Below, in pieces: positions 1 to 7,378 of a DNA stretch of 35,034 nt. The notes under the pieces are model-generated. The model did not search any database. It was not told where the DNA came from and saw nothing but the letters and a program-made list of their open reading frames with translations. Origin of the DNA: Bacteriovoracaceae bacterium UBA7317 (GTDB lineage Bacteria; Bdellovibrionota; Bacteriovoracia; Bacteriovoracales; Bacteriovoracaceae); assembly GCA_002474345.1 (NCBI GenBank), contig DKQD01000191.1, forward strand, positions 1-35,034, read 5' to 3'. A program made the position numbers and the translations under genes. Position 1 is the stretch's first letter. Every line of letters starts with the position of its first letter.

Positions 1-148
1 CGACGAGGTCGAGGAAGTGCTTTTCATCCATCCACTTCCTTTTTTCGACAACCTCTTTATGAATCATTGCTATATGTGCGGCAGGACCACCAAAAGCGAC
101 AAGACCGAGCCGTAAAAATAACTTTAAAATCTCTGAAAAGGTCTTCAA
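1..148 (-). CDS. chrA: Chromate transporter (CHR family), N-terminal 49 codons only
   Basis: Partial gene running off the left edge of the window. Read on the minus strand from TTG at 148, the frame is open to base 1. It contains LRLGLVAFGGPAAHIAMI (residues 13-29) followed by KEVVEKRKWMDEKHFLDLV. The FGGPAAHI motif followed by a charged stretch ending in RKW...FLDL is the N-terminal signature of CHR transporters, which export chromate in an ion-coupled way across the inner membrane. The TTG start is supported by a GGGAG ribosome site eight bases upstream. The lipoprotein gene at 1137-241 lies upstream on the same strand with a 92-base gap. Whether the protein is a full-length (two-domain) or half-size CHR protein cannot be told from this piece. 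Confidence 0.85.
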   Translation of the reverse strand, partial: MKTFSEILKLFLRLGLVAFGGPAAHIAMIHKEVVEKRKWMDEKHFLDLV

Positions 149-199
149 AACTGATCTCCCAACTTAAGAAGGTTTTTTAGGTCAGCGTTTTATCGTTAA

Positions 200-235
200 G
201 GCCAGTAATATACCTTTAGAGTAAAAGATTTTAAA
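200..235 (-). promoter_or_regulatory. Candidate sigma-70 promoter for chrA
   Basis: On the minus strand a -35-like TTTAAA (235-230) and a -10-like TATATT (212-207) are separated by 17 bases. They lie about 50 bases upstream of the TTG start of the chromate transporter. The -10 matches 5 of 6 consensus bases and the -35 matches 4 of 6. In an AT-rich region such matches arise by chance, so this is only suggestive. Confidence 0.3.
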
Positions 236-240
236 GTTTG

Positions 241-1137
241 TTATTTGTTAACGCATTTCAAGTCTTTGTGTTTGAGGAAGAAGCAACTGAGTGAGTTCAA
301 TTCATTGCAGGTTAGGTCTTCAGAGCTTAATTGACAAAATGACGCAGTGTTTTTTAGCAAATTTTTTGTAACTTGTTTTTTTCCTTGGAATTTATAGATG
401 TCCCTAGAAAGTTCTTCCCAAATTTTCTTTTGGGTAGCTCTATAACGGTTTTTGGGCCCCCTTTTTTTTAATTTTAAAATCCTATCAATATAAATATAAA
501 ACTTGTTAGCAAAAATATCTTTCAATCGAAAGGTAACATGCCTGTCATAAAGGTGGAGGCAAAGTGGTTTATTTTCTCTTATGTGAAAAAAGAAAGGGGA
601 CTCCGTTTTTTTCGAATTAAATCTTTCGGTTAGTTCAAACCAATAATCCTTATCTGGGTTAATATATTTAAGATGATTTTTCTGAATTGAATTTAAGGGG
701 TTGCCTGAACTATTTGAGAACTCTTCTATGATGAGGTTTGTGAGAAATATCTCTTTAAAGTATCCAGGTGAGAGTGGTCCTACATTATGCTTTGACCTTT
801 TAATTTTAAAATGACTAATAAGCTCACAGGACTTGATATTTTTCACTTTTTGACAAATATTTTTTAGAAGAGGCCGAACTTTGGTGTGATCATCCATCAT
901 TTGGTTAAAAAAAAGGTCAAAAAGGTCTTTTCTTGGTGTGCAACGATTATTTTTTATGTAATCCAAGTAGATAAAGAGTAAAGGCAATGCTTGGGCCAAT
1001 GAATGCGGATCTAAGTCGACCCCTTTAAGATGATTCTCGTAAAGGTAGTCTTTTGAGGAAGATTCTTTTTTAAAAACTGTGCAAGATGAAAGGAGGCAAA
1101 TTAAAAGAATTAAGAAAAGGGACTTAAAGATGTTCAA
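241..1137 (-). CDS. Putative lipoprotein of unknown function
   Basis: A 298-residue protein starting at TTG (1137-1135) with a GGAAG ribosome site upstream. Residues 1-19 are a lipoprotein signal peptide: a short basic start, a hydrophobic run, then the lipobox LSSC with the lipidated Cys at 19. The mature part is basic, predicted mostly helical, and has many cysteines, several in the last 35 residues (SFCQL, LTCNE, SLSCFF, KCVNK), which suits disulfide formation outside the cytoplasm. I recognise no domain or catalytic motif. It is followed 92 bases later by the chromate transporter on the same strand, but the candidate promoter in that gap argues against a simple operon. Membrane anchoring is well supported; function is unknown. 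Confidence 0.75.
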   Translation of the reverse strand: MNIFKSLFLILLICLLSSCTVFKKESSSKDYLYENHLKGVDLDPHSLAQALPLLFIYLDYIKNNRCTPRKDLFDLFFNQMMDDHTKVRPLLKNICQKVKNIKSCELISHFKIKRSKHNVGPLSPGYFKEIFLTNLIIEEFSNSSGNPLNSIQKNHLKYINPDKDYWFELTERFNSKKTESPFFFHIRENKPLCLHLYDRHVTFRLKDIFANKFYIYIDRILKLKKRGPKNRYRATQKKIWEELSRDIYKFQGKKQVTKNLLKNTASFCQLSSEDLTCNELNSLSCFFLKHKDLKCVNK

Positions 1138-1231
1138 AGTTGGCTTCCAGAAACTTTATAGAACTTTATAAGGTATTCTCATTATTTCATTAAGATTTCT
1201 TTTTAACAATTGGTAAAGTGGAAATAAAAAT

Positions 1232-1246
1232 ATAAAATTATTTTAT
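1232..1246. repeat. AT-only palindrome in the 1138-1302 intergenic region
   Basis: ATAAAAT-T-ATTTTAT is a perfect 7-base inverted repeat around a single T, 57 bases before the start at 1303. It may be an operator or part of a promoter for the membrane protein, but AT-only palindromes are common in DNA of this composition. The same gap contains a tandem 9-mer (AACTTTATA twice, near 1150-1170). Confidence 0.3.
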
Positions 1247-1302
1247 AAATATCATTTAAAAAATTTACACTTTTTCAAAGTTCTAGAAAAGGGTTAGAAG
1301 CT

Positions 1303-2127
1303 ATGGAAGGTATACAAGTTATGGAAGGATCACAGATTACCGAAGGCTTGGAAGAAAACAAAACCATGCTTTGGTGGCGAATATTAAGTGGGTTTGCGAC
1401 TTTCAATATCATCTTGTGGGTTATCCTTCTTTTCACCGTTGATTCATCAAAGCCTTATATTTGGTGGCAGCTCATTTTTTCCGGTATTTTTACTTTCGTT
1501 TGCGCCTTCCGATCTTATTTCCCTAGAATTTGCCTCGAACGCTATTGCCTTTTTGATTCTTTTTTTTCAAGCATTGTCTTAGGAAGATCTCTCGCAACGA
1601 TTGCTGAAGTGAGCTTTGCCTTTCAAGTTGCTCTTTTGGTTCATGAAATGGGTGCCGCAACCGGTATTTTGTGGGTCCAAAACTTGTTTTTTCCGATCAT
1701 CCTTTTGTTAACAATTGCTCAAGTTTTTTGCTGGGCCAGTGTCTTTACTCTCAATCATTTAGGCCACGCTATTGAGGAGTCCATTTGGGCCTTTACTTTT
1801 GCCTTGGTTGGGGTATCAATGGCCTTTTGCCTCCACCGCCTGGATGGACTTTGGTACAATGTCGTTTTAAGTGGAACCGTCGCCTGTTCTCTTTATGTCC
1901 TCTTTATGGTGATAGTTGATATCCCAATGTATGTGAAGCGCTTAAAAAAAGGGAAGTTAAAGGGTGATCATAGTATGGATTTATGGAATGGCCTTAAAGA
2001 TGCTTTGACTCGCCGAGTTGCTACCCGGGATTGGAAAATTTGGAAGCCTGAGGTTGCGTGGCTTTCTGGTTACTTTACTTTTGGGGTTTGGGTTTCTCTT
2101 TTAATGGTTTATCTTGAAAGGACTTAG
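1303..2127 (+). CDS. Seven-helix integral membrane protein, unknown family
   Basis: A 274-residue protein with about seven hydrophobic helices: roughly residues 23-45, 52-70, 95-115, 127-147, 160-178, 186-210 and 250-270. The loop after helix 2 is rich in charged and aromatic residues (RSYFPRICLERYCLFDSFFSS). Histidines cluster near predicted membrane edges (LVHEMG, LNHLGHAIEES, CLHRLD), and the last two loops are strongly basic, consistent with a cytoplasmic side. The HxxxH-type spacing could bind a metal or heme, but I cannot assign a family. The start is uncertain: ATG at 1303 and ATG at 1321 both have purine-rich stretches upstream, and the first 15 residues contain a repeated MEG. It is convergent with the kinase gene ending at 2149. 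Confidence 0.7.
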   Translation: MEGIQVMEGSQITEGLEENKTMLWWRILSGFATFNIILWVILLFTVDSSKPYIWWQLIFSGIFTFVCAFRSYFPRICLERYCLFDSFFSSIVLGRSLATIAEVSFAFQVALLVHEMGAATGILWVQNLFFPIILLLTIAQVFCWASVFTLNHLGHAIEESIWAFTFALVGVSMAFCLHRLDGLWYNVVLSGTVACSLYVLFMVIVDIPMYVKRLKKGKLKGDHSMDLWNGLKDALTRRVATRDWKIWKPEVAWLSGYFTFGVWVSLLMVYLERT

Positions 2128-2148
2128 CTAATCATGACAATAACTAGG

Positions 2149-4797
2149 TTAAATGAGTAAGGGGAGCTCAACAATAAACTGGGTTCCTTCATTAATTTTT
2201 GAATTCACAATAATTGTACCACCAAGTCTCTCAACTTCTTCTCTAACGGCATCCATTCCGATACCTCTCCCTGATAAATCAGAAACGTCCTTTTTTGTGG
2301 AAAACCCGGGAAGGAAGATCATGTCGATAAGTTCATTTTCACTAAGAATGTCAACTTCTTCAGCGCTTTTTATTTTCTTTTCAAGTATTTTATTTTTTAT
2401 ATGAAGTGGGTTAATTCCTTTACCATCATCTTGAAGGTATATTGTGATTCGGCCCTTAATTATTTTAAATAAAATACTGACTGAGCCCACACTGCGCTTT
2501 CCATTTTCGATTCTGACCTCTTCTGTTTCAATACCATGGTCCACCATGTTTCTAAAAAGATGAATTGAAGAGTTAATAAAGTTTGTGTACTTTTTGACGT
2601 CGACCTTAATTTCGTCCCCTCCAATGGTCATGTCGATTAATTTGTTTTGCTCATTGGCCAGGTCTGTAACTAGGCTTATATACCGTTGAAACTTTAGTTT
2701 GATATCAGAAATAAGATATTTTTCCTTAAGAAAGGTGATGTATTCTTCACTTAGTTCAAACTCACGGGCCTTTTCTATCATTTCAGAAATATGAACGATT
2801 TGCCCATCATCCATGAGTGCCTTATGAGATGCTTTGATGATGAGAGCATTATCTTTAACGAAGTCTTTAAAAACTTTTTGAAAATCAATAAACCTGTCGT
2901 CCAAATCGTTCAAATTATTTCGTGACATTATTGTTTCAAGCTCATTTAACTCTTTGGCAACATTTATAATACCAAAATGGCCAAACCTCGCTTTCAAGGT
3001 GTGAAACTTCCTAAAGAGTTCACCTTCTTCCATTTCTTTAATAATTTCATAAGTCTCAATTAAGTCTTTGGTATCTTCTAAGAGGTCTACAAGTTCAGAA
3101 GGAGTTTCAAGGGCGTTTTTTATAAAAATGACATTTTTTTTATCAAGTTCAAGCTGATGTTCCAGCCCAACTTCGTTTGTTTTGTCTGTAGCGACACAGA
3201 TTATTTTTTCAATTTTATCAACTGTATCAATGTTTTGACTTTCTTTTTCTTCGTAAATGGGGTGGTAGTCTAAATCAATATACTGACCCTCTTTCCCTCT
3301 AAAGGATTGGGGCCCGAGAGGCTTTAAGTCTTTAAAGGCAAGTTTTCCTTGCCACATATTTTTTAACCAGCTTTTTAAGCTTTGGGCCTGTTCAGATTTA
3401 AGACCCAAAACTTCTGAAAGGTTTTTTCCTTCTGGATTTTCATTGAAAAATTCTTTGGTGATTTTGGTTGCCCCTTCTTGTACCTTACCGACTTCATCAA
3501 TTACCATAAAGCCTTGCCCAAGATTTTCAATGAGCATTTTTATGCTTTTTGTTTTTAAGTTAACTTCTGTTTTTAATGTCTTGGCGTAGTTTTCCTGTAG
3601 CTTTTTTGCCTCTGTTTCTTTTTTGATGGCCTCTTCCTGGATAAGGTTAAATCTGTCTGCCAAACCCATAGAGAGGAGAATGAGCTCGATAGCATTTCCA
3701 ACAAGTAGGAGGTTTCTGGTTAAAACATTACTTGGCAGAATTCCCATACCTAAAAGGCTTTCTGAAACACCACCAGAAATGAAAAAGGTAAAAGCAAGTA
3801 TGAAATACTTGGCAGGCCTGAATTTCATTTTAAACTTATATAAACCAGCTATATAAATGGCGATTAAGGAGAAAAGGGAGTTAATCGTCATAAAGGGAGC
3901 ACAAAAAGCGTAGGGAAGAGTAAAGGAAGATAAAATAACAAGAGAACTGCTAACAATAAACAAGAGCAAAAACTTATACATCTTAGGGTTTTCATTTTTT
4001 ATGTTTAGATAAGAAATGGTAAAAAGGGCCAAAAAGAGTGCCGAAGTCCCCCCTAAAAAACTGAAGCCGTAATTACTTGCCCAGGTAAAATCTCTAAAGA
4101 GGAATCTTTGAGCAAAACCGCCCCTGATCATAATGAAAAGACCGATCGAGAGTACATAAAAGACATAAAAGAGGTAACTCGTCCTCCGGGTTGAAAAAAA
4201 GACAAACGTGTTATAGATAAGCATCGCTAAAACAAGGCCAAAAAAGAGACCTAAGATGTAATTTGTGTAGCTTTCTTTTGTCAAGAAATCCAAAGGGGTT
4301 GTTAGGGTAAGGTTCATTTGGGTGACTGAACCTCTGATTAACATATAATAAAAGGAGCTATTTTTTGGTTCTATTTTAAAAGTGAAGGATTTCGTGTCAA
4401 TTTCTCGGCTTGAAAAGGGAAGGGTGTCCCCTGTGAGTGTTTCTTCCCACACACCCTTTTTAAGCCTATAAAATTTAACAGCGTCTTGTTGGTAATAGTT
4501 TTGAGAAAGAAGCCAAGAGGATTGATTTGAGTTTTGATTTTTAATGTGAATCCTTGCCCAAAAAGAAGATTTTGAAAATCCTAAGTTGTGGACAACTTTG
4601 GTACTCGCTTTAAATTTCTTCGCCCATTTAGACTCTGTGACATCTGTAATTTTAAGATTCCCTGTGGGATCCTCTAAAATATCAATGTAATGACCTAGCT
4701 CGTAAAAGGTCTTCCCATTTTCTTTGAGAATAAGTGGCTTGGCCTCCACTAGGTAGATGGAAATGAAGAAAAAAAAGACTGTCCAAAAAGGTCTCAT
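2149..4797 (-). CDS. 7TM-DISM sensor kinase with Hpt and CheA-type ATPase (CheA-like, no CheW domain)
   Basis: An 882-residue membrane signalling protein. Residues 1-19 are a signal peptide. Residues 25-175 are an extracytoplasmic 7TMR-DISMED2-type domain (LGHYIDILEDPTGNLKITDV, later WLLSQN, GDTLPFSSRE). Residues 177-385 form the seven-helix DISM domain, followed by a coiled coil to about 420. Residues 420-545 are a PAS-like segment with MWQGKLAFKDLKPLGP and an ATDKT end. An Hpt domain follows with phospho-acceptor His599 in FHTLKARFGHFG. Residues 700-882 are a CheA-type ATPase with N box HLFRNMVDHGIE (Asn750), DDGKGI, and G2 box SGRGIGMDAV. The protein stops just after FIVELPLL, where CheA would continue into its CheW-binding domain. 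The classical CheA dimerisation domain is short or absent. By analogy with CheA, the ATPase should phosphorylate the Hpt histidine and pass the phosphate to a separate receiver. The ligand is unknown. The ribosome site is weak (GAG). Confidence 0.9.
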   Translation of the reverse strand: MRPFWTVFFFFISIYLVEAKPLILKENGKTFYELGHYIDILEDPTGNLKITDVTESKWAKKFKASTKVVHNLGFSKSSFWARIHIKNQNSNQSSWLLSQNYYQQDAVKFYRLKKGVWEETLTGDTLPFSSREIDTKSFTFKIEPKNSSFYYMLIRGSVTQMNLTLTTPLDFLTKESYTNYILGLFFGLVLAMLIYNTFVFFSTRRTSYLFYVFYVLSIGLFIMIRGGFAQRFLFRDFTWASNYGFSFLGGTSALFLALFTISYLNIKNENPKMYKFLLLFIVSSSLVILSSFTLPYAFCAPFMTINSLFSLIAIYIAGLYKFKMKFRPAKYFILAFTFFISGGVSESLLGMGILPSNVLTRNLLLVGNAIELILLSMGLADRFNLIQEEAIKKETEAKKLQENYAKTLKTEVNLKTKSIKMLIENLGQGFMVIDEVGKVQEGATKITKEFFNENPEGKNLSEVLGLKSEQAQSLKSWLKNMWQGKLAFKDLKPLGPQSFRGKEGQYIDLDYHPIYEEKESQNIDTVDKIEKIICVATDKTNEVGLEHQLELDKKNVIFIKNALETPSELVDLLEDTKDLIETYEIIKEMEEGELFRKFHTLKARFGHFGIINVAKELNELETIMSRNNLNDLDDRFIDFQKVFKDFVKDNALIIKASHKALMDDGQIVHISEMIEKAREFELSEEYITFLKEKYLISDIKLKFQRYISLVTDLANEQNKLIDMTIGGDEIKVDVKKYTNFINSSIHLFRNMVDHGIETEEVRIENGKRSVGSVSILFKIIKGRITIYLQDDGKGINPLHIKNKILEKKIKSAEEVDILSENELIDMIFLPGFSTKKDVSDLSGRGIGMDAVREEVERLGGTIIVNSKINEGTQFIVELPLLI

Positions 4798-4992
4798 ATT
4801 AGCTCAGAAAAATGGGTAGAAAATATGATAACTCCTCGGTCTTTTTTCCTTTTATTTGATTTTTAGCAGCTGATATTTCGCAAAGCAAGGTGCTTTTTCG
4901 CCCCCAATCAGAAAATCTTTTTCTTCCCATTGAAGTCGGTGCCAAAATTCCCCCAAAAAAGGAAGAAGGCGCTCCTAAAATGAAATCTCAGT

Positions 4993-5008
4993 TGGCATGG
5001 AAATTGCC
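4993..5008 (+). promoter_or_regulatory. Sigma-54-type (-24/-12) promoter upstream of the exported-protein pair
   Basis: TTGGCATG-GAAA-TTGCC fits the sigma-54 consensus TGGCAC(G)-N4-TTGC. The GG (4994-4995) and GC (5006-5007) are spaced exactly as the -24/-12 elements require, 10 bases between them. The predicted start is about 5019, giving a 50-base leader before the ATG at 5070. If real, expression of the 5070 and 6002 genes depends on RpoN and an enhancer-binding activator. Confidence 0.6.
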
Positions 5009-5024
5009 TTTTCTTCTTAAGAAC

Positions 5025-5046
5025 GTTCACTTGTTAAAGTTCACTT
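5025..5046 (+). repeat. Direct repeat GTTCACTT x2 in the leader of the 5070 gene
   Basis: GTTCACTT occurs at 5025-5032 and again at 5039-5046, one helical turn and a half apart (14-base period). It overlaps the palindrome GAACGTTC (5021-5028). It lies just downstream of the predicted sigma-54 start site, so it would be in the mRNA leader or act as a downstream binding site. The role is unknown. Confidence 0.4.
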
Positions 5047-5069
5047 AACACTAAAAAAAGGAATGAGTT

Positions 5070-5969
5070 ATGACGAAATTTAAGACCATTGGGCTTATGA
5101 TCACAATGTCTCTCATTGGATTTTCTGAGGATGCCTTAAGCCGTGAGGAGAATACTTTAAATCCTTTACGTGAAGCAAGGCCTATTATTAATAAACCTGC
5201 TTTAAGTAGAGATTTAAAGCCTGATCTAAGAAGATGGATTAAAAAGCCTGAAGTAAAAGGAGCAAGTCTTAGAGTTTTAAAAGGGCGGAAGGCCGGTTTT
5301 TCTCTAAAAAGCATGCCGGTTAGGACTATTTCAAAAGCAAAGTTTAAAAATTCCCAAATGAAAAGCTTTAAATCAGGTCTCTATGTTATTGGACTCGATT
5401 ATATTCCTCACTTTGTGAAAGGGAGTCTAAAAAGGTTTGGTTATAAAATGGCCCGAAATGGTGAGGTTACGAATTCAAAAGGAGAAAAGTTAACTATTTT
5501 TGTTGGGGGCGAAACGGGCCTGGTCAAATCGAAAAGATTTTCAGCACGTGGTTTAATGGACAATCGTTGGGATATTGAAAACACAATGATGGACCTTAAT
5601 TTAAACGAAGACAATGCCTCTCCGTATCAGTTCCGTTGCTATTCTTTTCATCCATGGGCCGTTTATTATGGGGGCTTTCACCGTTGGTATGATGTGAGAA
5701 CTCATGCTTCGACTTATACAACAGATCCTCAGGGTGGTTGTTCTGTCCGCTCACCAAGAACTAATATTGAATACCTCCAAACTTACGCTCTTATTAAAGG
5801 TTCTGCTGATATAGACACTTGTAATAATTGTAATGAAAGAAATTCGCGAGACGTATGGGATGTGGGAAGATTTTGGCCAGCTCACGGTAGGCCTGCTAGC
5901 ACTTACCACCATGCTGTGTATAGAGATGGTGGGATCTATTTTTCTAGGACTTCTCGTTTAGGATGGTAA
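5070..5969 (+). CDS. Exported protein of unknown function, aromatic/Cys-rich C-terminus
   Basis: A 299-residue protein with a purine-rich AAAGGA site before its ATG. Residues 1-24 look like a cleavable signal peptide (MTKFKTIGLMITMSLIGFSEDALS). Residues 25-130 are strongly basic and rich in Lys and Arg, resembling a propeptide or linker. The C-terminal 120 residues are aromatic and contain five cysteines (FRCYSF, GGCSV, DTCNNCNE) and conserved-looking His/Trp clusters (FHPWAVYYGGFHRWYD, RFWPAHGRP, YHHAVYRDGG). That pattern resembles a disulfide-stabilised secreted fold, and the His residues could bind metal. I do not recognise the family. It sits behind the sigma-54-type promoter and its stop codon lies 33 bases before the favoured start of the metalloprotease-like gene, so the two are probably co-transcribed. 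A secreted effector or enzyme is possible but unproven. Confidence 0.75.
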   Translation: MTKFKTIGLMITMSLIGFSEDALSREENTLNPLREARPIINKPALSRDLKPDLRRWIKKPEVKGASLRVLKGRKAGFSLKSMPVRTISKAKFKNSQMKSFKSGLYVIGLDYIPHFVKGSLKRFGYKMARNGEVTNSKGEKLTIFVGGETGLVKSKRFSARGLMDNRWDIENTMMDLNLNEDNASPYQFRCYSFHPWAVYYGGFHRWYDVRTHASTYTTDPQGGCSVRSPRTNIEYLQTYALIKGSADIDTCNNCNERNSRDVWDVGRFWPAHGRPASTYHHAVYRDGGIYFSRTSRLGW

Positions 5970-6001
5970 GAGCTTTTAAAAGATGGGAAAGAATTAAAAA
6001 A

Positions 6002-7378
6002 ATGATTAAAAAATTACTTTTTTCACTTCTTTACTTTTTGGTGGCCTTTAGTTTTAACTACCCCCACCAAAGTTTTGCTGAGGGAGACCGAAATAACGGT
6101 TTCCCTCAATATTTTATTGAACCTTTTAAAGATCATTATTTTAAAAAAATAAAAGAAAAATTAGACCTAAACTTAAAAATAAAAATGGTTCCCACATCCT
6201 ATCAATTTGGAGGAAAAATTTTTAAAAAGGAAAGGGATTTAAATCTTTTTATTTACTGGCCCATGGAAAAAAAAATAAAGGATCCACTAAATTTAGTCCG
6301 CTTAACCCTTTGTCATGAAATCGGGCATTACTTGGCCAAAGGACCTTATAAAGAGTCAATGGGACTTGTCACCGAAAGGGCGGTTGAAGGAGCTTCAGAC
6401 TACTTTTCTACTCATGACTGCTTTTTTTCAAACTTTTCTTTTGTTTTAAAAAAACCAAAGTTTAAAAAACTTAAAGTGGGAGAGTGGGGAGAAGACTACT
6501 GCAAAGATCAGTATTTTGAAAGTGAAAAAAGAAAGTGTGAAATACTTTATCCAATTGCTTTAGATTATCTTTTTAACCTTTTAAGATACCATTATTCGAA
6601 AGAAGATTTTTTAAAGGCAAAAAACTGGTCTCTTAAAAAAAGGAACTTTGTGGAAATCAATTTGGTGCCTGTTAAAAAGACCATTTCCTACCACCCTGAA
6701 GCTTTGTGCCGCTTAGAAACGATCATGAGGGGGGCCCTAAACAAAGAAAGACCAACTTGCTGGTTGGGAAAAGACTCTTTGTTTAAAATAAAGGATTCAA
6801 AAAGGTATGCCTCTTTTAAGCGTTATGCTTTAAAAAGGGACTACCAATCTTTAGAAAATTTAGTTCCAAACCTTAACTGTCATAAAGAAAAAAATGATAC
6901 TGACCTTTTGGGGAACTCACCCTTGCATTTTGCCGCTTATTTAGATGACTTAAAATTAGTGAAAATGCTGGAAAGTAAAAACTCAATGTGCACACACTTT
7001 AATAATTTAAATCATTTGGGCATATCACCGATTCATTTGGCCATTAAAAACCAATCGCTAAATGTTTTGAGTCACTTTTTAAATAAAAAAGAAAAATTAA
7101 ACCTCTTTTTGCTTAATGGGCCTGACCCTCTTTACCTTTCGATTAAGTCCCGTAACGAAAAAGCGGCCTTAATGATTCTTTCTTATTATAAATTAATAAA
7201 AAAGACCAAGCCTTTAGTACTTCACCTGGAAGAAATGTTTATCGATTCATTCAATTGGAATATGCCTATTTTATCAAGAGAATTTATAAAACTTAGGCTA
7301 ATTCAAAATAAATGGGTTTTAAAAAGAGGGATTAACATTGCAAAAGAAATGGCAAATGAGATGAGCTTAGAAAATTAG
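6002..7378 (+). CDS. Exported zinc metalloprotease-like protein with ankyrin repeats
   Basis: The reading frame opens at 5963, overlapping the preceding stop. I prefer the ATG at 6002 because it places MIKKLLFSLLYFLVAF as a normal signal peptide (cleavage near QSFA) and has a GGGAAAG site upstream. The product is then 458 residues. HEIGH at 105-109 followed 20 residues later by Glu129 in ERAVEGASDYF is the HExxH...E arrangement of gluzincin zinc peptidases. Cysteines around it (LTLCH, HDCFF, DYCKD, KCEIL) suggest disulfides. Roughly residues 295-410 contain three ankyrin-like units (GNSPLHFAAYLDDLKLVKML, GISPIHLAIKNQSLNVLSHF, GPDPLYLSIKSRNEKAALMI). The combination of a secreted peptidase-like domain with protein-binding ankyrins is unusual. 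Its 3' end overlaps the convergent kinase gene by four bases. Peptidase activity is inferred from the motif only. Confidence 0.75.
   Translation: MIKKLLFSLLYFLVAFSFNYPHQSFAEGDRNNGFPQYFIEPFKDHYFKKIKEKLDLNLKIKMVPTSYQFGGKIFKKERDLNLFIYWPMEKKIKDPLNLVRLTLCHEIGHYLAKGPYKESMGLVTERAVEGASDYFSTHDCFFSNFSFVLKKPKFKKLKVGEWGEDYCKDQYFESEKRKCEILYPIALDYLFNLLRYHYSKEDFLKAKNWSLKKRNFVEINLVPVKKTISYHPEALCRLETIMRGALNKERPTCWLGKDSLFKIKDSKRYASFKRYALKRDYQSLENLVPNLNCHKEKNDTDLLGNSPLHFAAYLDDLKLVKMLESKNSMCTHFNNLNHLGISPIHLAIKNQSLNVLSHFLNKKEKLNLFLLNGPDPLYLSIKSRNEKAALMILSYYKLIKKTKPLVLHLEEMFIDSFNWNMPILSREFIKLRLIQNKWVLKRGINIAKEMANEMSLEN

Noticed and set aside
4979..5047. 22-codon frame (MKSQLAWKLPFLLKNV...) before the 5070 gene, considered as a leader peptide
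   Set aside because: It overlaps the sigma-54-type promoter, so its start would not be in the predicted mRNA, and it has no ribosome site.
5051..5314. 87-codon minus-strand frame over the start of the 5070 gene
   Set aside because: The plus-strand gene has a ribosome site, signal peptide and promoter; the minus frame has none of these.
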